Positions 62,165-64,000 of a DNA stretch of 64,000 nt are shown piece after piece. Location of the stretch: contig NZ_JAKNTW010000002.1 of the NCBI RefSeq assembly GCF_022213955.1, positions 496,001-560,000 of the forward strand, given 5' to 3'. The notes under the pieces were generated by a model. That model was given only the letters and a program-made list of their open reading frames with translations. It did not search any database and had not been told where the DNA came from. The translations under genes were made by a program, and so were the position numbers. Each line of letters begins with the position of its first letter. Positions within the stretch are counted from its first letter, which is position 1. This stretch comes from Dolomitihabitans soli (GTDB lineage Bacteria; Actinomycetota; Actinomycetes; Streptosporangiales; Streptosporangiaceae).

Positions 62165-62371
62165 CCAGGAACGCCGACCACGGAACCAAGGACGGGAGAG
62201 ACAATAGCCCGCCGCACCCTTGATCTGGGCCAACAGGCTCTGGACAAGGCCAAGATCGCAGACGTCCCCCAGGTGGCCGCCGCCATCATGCACGCGCCCG
62301 TTTCGGAGAGTCTTTCTGAGGTGGAACCTCCTGGGCAGGAGAGTGTTTCGCGGTAGCCCTGGCACCGACAG

Positions 62372-62710
62372 TCAGAGACCGAATCCGAGCAAGATCATCT
62401 GCCCGCTCAGGCGATCAGGAGCAGGCGATAACCTACTGATGTCCTGTCGCGGGACATCCGAGCCCGCGGCGAGCCCGCACGAATCGCCGGCATCCCCCTT
62501 GGGACCCTGCTCTCCTCGGAGGCCGGGCTGGCCCTCGGGGCCTTCCGGTCCGGTGGGTCCTTCAGGCCCTTCGGCAGCCCATGCAACGTGGGCTTCGGTG
62601 GGGAGACACGAGCCCGCCGAGCCGACGATGCGGACGAGACGGGTCACTTTACCGACACATGCATGGACTTCCGGTGAGACCGACGAGGCGGTGGCCACGC
62701 CACCAACCAT
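62372..62710 (-). CDS. Collagen-like protein, truncated by a repeat
   Basis: About 112 aa; the ATG overlaps the stop of the upstream glycosidase-fold gene (TGATG at 62708-62712), so translation is coupled. After a short N-terminus, ACVGKVTRLVRIV and GSCLPTEAHVAW match the head of bacterial collagen-like proteins (usually ...CRSNE...VTW). Then Gly-X-Y triplets follow: GPEGPTGPEGPEGQPGLRGE and QGPKGDAGDS. At that point the dispersed repeat copy C begins and the reading frame continues into unrelated sequence to a stop. The real gene has lost its C-terminal part. Confidence 0.7.
   Translation of the reverse strand: MVGGVATASSVSPEVHACVGKVTRLVRIVGSAGSCLPTEAHVAWAAEGPEGPTGPEGPEGQPGLRGEQGPKGDAGDSCGLAAGSDVPRQDISRLSPAPDRLSGQMILLGFGL
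62432..62490 (+). repeat. Dispersed repeat, copy C
   Basis: Same hairpin (GATGTCC/GGACATC stem) and GAGCCCGC direct repeat as copy B, nearly identical over about 50 bp. It lies exactly where the collagen-like gene loses its Gly-X-Y pattern, indicating insertion or recombination at the repeat. Confidence 0.85.
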
Positions 62711-63996
62711 CAGCGCACTCTTTCGGGCGAGTATTCGATGAAGATCGGTTCTTCGCCAACCGTGATGGTGTCTCCAGGACGGACGCGCCGGGACGTGCCG
62801 TCGAGCCGACGCACTTCCGCGGCCTGCCTCACCGTGGTCCCCGCCGTACCAGTGATCGTCCAGATAACGGCCGCCGGCCGCGTCGTACCACGGTCACCCG
62901 AGATCGTGAGCTCGCACTGCCAGACGTTGTCTGGAAGGTTGATGGCGTTCCCATGGCCGCACGACCGACTATGGGCGTGGGCGAGCCAGCGCTGTAGTTG
63001 CTCGGCGGCCAGCGCTGCCGCTGTTGGCACGCCGCCCTCACCCTGCAGGACAAGGGGGATCTTCGTGCTGCCCCAGTTGTAGAAGTACATGCGTTCCAGG
63101 TTCAGATCACGCGCATAGAGGCCGACGAGGAAGTAGCGCACGGCGTAGTCGCGGGCAGTGACGGCATCGAGCGGATCTTGCAGCGGAATCGTGTAGGTGG
63201 TGCCCGTACTCCAGAGCCGCGGATGCACTCCGGCTGCGTGCAGCACGCGGTTGGCAAGAGCCGCCAGCTCCAGCATCGTCTCCGGAGGATCGGAGGCGGT
63301 ACGCTGATGAAGTTTGACGCTGGCCACATCGCAGGAGGTGTAGCCGCCAAGCTCTGCGAACCTCCGCATCACGCCCCGGCCGTCGCTTGTCCACAGTCGG
63401 CCCATTCCTGGGCATACCACGTTGGCCTGCGGATCGACCGCTTTGATGATCCGGCTCGCACGGCGGGTCATCTCCACCAGCGTGCCGACGTCTCCCGTGT
63501 AGAAGCGGTGGTCGTTGCCCAGAGCCCACAGCTCGTAGGCTTCGATGCGCCCGGCATAGCGGCGAACCATCGCCCTGACAAAGGCATCCCAGTCGGCGAG
63601 GTTGTCGGGAGGAGCGGCGCGGGCGCCGTCAGGGTAAGGCGCCGGAGGGCCGCCGGGGCTGGCCCAACCGGGCGTGCCCCCGAAGACGAAAAGTACCGGC
63701 AGTCCCGCACGCTCTGCGCCTTCCACCTGGCGGTCGAGCGTCGACCAGTCAAACTCGCCGCGCCGCTGCTGGATCTGCGACCATCGCGTCGCGCTGTCCC
63801 ACAGCCGGACGGCGCCTACCCGAAAGGACGGCATGGCACCTGTGGCACTGTTGATGGTGACCCCAAAGAGGGTGCCCGGCACGGGGGCCGACGGCAGAAC
63901 CCAGCTCGGGCCCGTTATCCGCTGCGCCTCACCTCGGGGCACCATCAAAGTAGACGACGCGCTTGCCGTCAGCATCAGGAAGCACGCGATGACCAC
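62710..63996 (-). CDS. Secreted glycosidase-fold protein, catalytic residue missing, 5' end near window edge
   Basis: At least 428 aa from a GTG at 63996; the gene may begin outside the window. A signal-like stretch (CFLMLTASAS) starts it. The central part is a TIM-barrel glycoside-hydrolase type (clan A, GH39/GH5-like): RVGAVRLWDSATRWSQIQQR, FDWSTLDRQVEGAERAGLPV, LFVFGGTPGWAS, YELWALGNDHRFYTGDVGT, ADWDAFVRAMVRRYAGR and TSCDVASVKLHQR. Where these enzymes have the acid/base Glu (W-N-E-P-N) this protein has W-A-L-G-N, so catalysis in the usual way is unlikely. It is coupled to the collagen-like gene. Confidence 0.75.
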   Translation of the reverse strand: MVIACFLMLTASASSTLMVPRGEAQRITGPSWVLPSAPVPGTLFGVTINSATGAMPSFRVGAVRLWDSATRWSQIQQRRGEFDWSTLDRQVEGAERAGLPVLFVFGGTPGWASPGGPPAPYPDGARAAPPDNLADWDAFVRAMVRRYAGRIEAYELWALGNDHRFYTGDVGTLVEMTRRASRIIKAVDPQANVVCPGMGRLWTSDGRGVMRRFAELGGYTSCDVASVKLHQRTASDPPETMLELAALANRVLHAAGVHPRLWSTGTTYTIPLQDPLDAVTARDYAVRYFLVGLYARDLNLERMYFYNWGSTKIPLVLQGEGGVPTAAALAAEQLQRWLAHAHSRSCGHGNAINLPDNVWQCELTISGDRGTTRPAAVIWTITGTAGTTVRQAAEVRRLDGTSRRVRPGDTITVGEEPIFIEYSPERVR

Positions 63997-64000
63997 TCCC

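Overview
The window reads as chromosomal DNA of a high-GC, filamentous-type actinobacterium, most probably one of the Streptosporangiales or a relative. This is inferred from strong G/C bias at third codon positions, GTG/TTG starts behind purine-rich ribosome binding sites, many Tat/Sec-exported proteins and lipoproteins, an ESX/CpnT-type module, a class III lanthipeptide locus and actinobacterial IS families. No rRNA, tRNA or CRISPR array was seen.

Layout. 1-6.4 kb: a TrmB/LuxR-type regulator divergent from a very large secreted subtilase, then an aldo/keto reductase. 6.8-9.7 kb: a compact class III lanthipeptide locus, with a 67-aa precursor holding two adjacent S-x-x-S-x-x-C motifs, a lyase-kinase protein and a separate cyclase-like protein. 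Together the two proteins make up one ordinary LanKC cut in two. 9.8-16.5 kb: DUF1801 protein, secreted protein, GntR regulator, EF-hand/cupin pair, a WXG100-like/CpnT-N-domain pair facing a YbaB-family gene, and an alpha/beta hydrolase. 16.8-22.4 kb: two coupled beta-propeller genes (one with long Asp/Glu tracts), a membrane protein behind a perfect 26-bp palindrome, a truncated DUF4132-type gene and a secreted protein. 22.5-28 kb: a LysR-HTH/alpha-beta-hydrolase fusion divergent from a DHA2 efflux pump with a 22-codon coupled leader ORF, then an SDR-DHA2 pair.

28-42 kb is a mosaic of small intact genes (phosphotransferase, DLH-like protein without its nucleophile, alpha/beta hydrolase behind a MerR-type promoter, RIO kinase, NERD-UvrD helicase) and gene debris (IS fragments, sigma factor, hydrolase, ggt fragment). 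42.7-50.1 kb is one long minus-strand operon: SsuD-like monooxygenase, gamma-glutamyltransferase, M20 amidohydrolase, and SsuB/C/A-type ABC transporter. It looks like a sulfur-scavenging unit that cleaves and imports organosulfur compounds.

50-60 kb is again rich in dead mobile DNA. It contains an internally deleted IS copy with both ends, a longer broken copy, IS5-, ISAs1- and integrase-type remnants, and a serine-recombinase zinc-ribbon remnant beside a frameshifted NADAR gene. These are mixed with a DUF4333 lipoprotein, an AraC regulator, two unrecognised genes and a WD40 protein. 60-64 kb holds an XRE/MLTR regulator, two lipoproteins (one a cupredoxin), a collagen-like fragment and a glycosidase-fold secreted protein running to the window end. 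A hairpin-bearing dispersed repeat occurs three times (35.5, 52.1, 62.4 kb), once truncating a gene.
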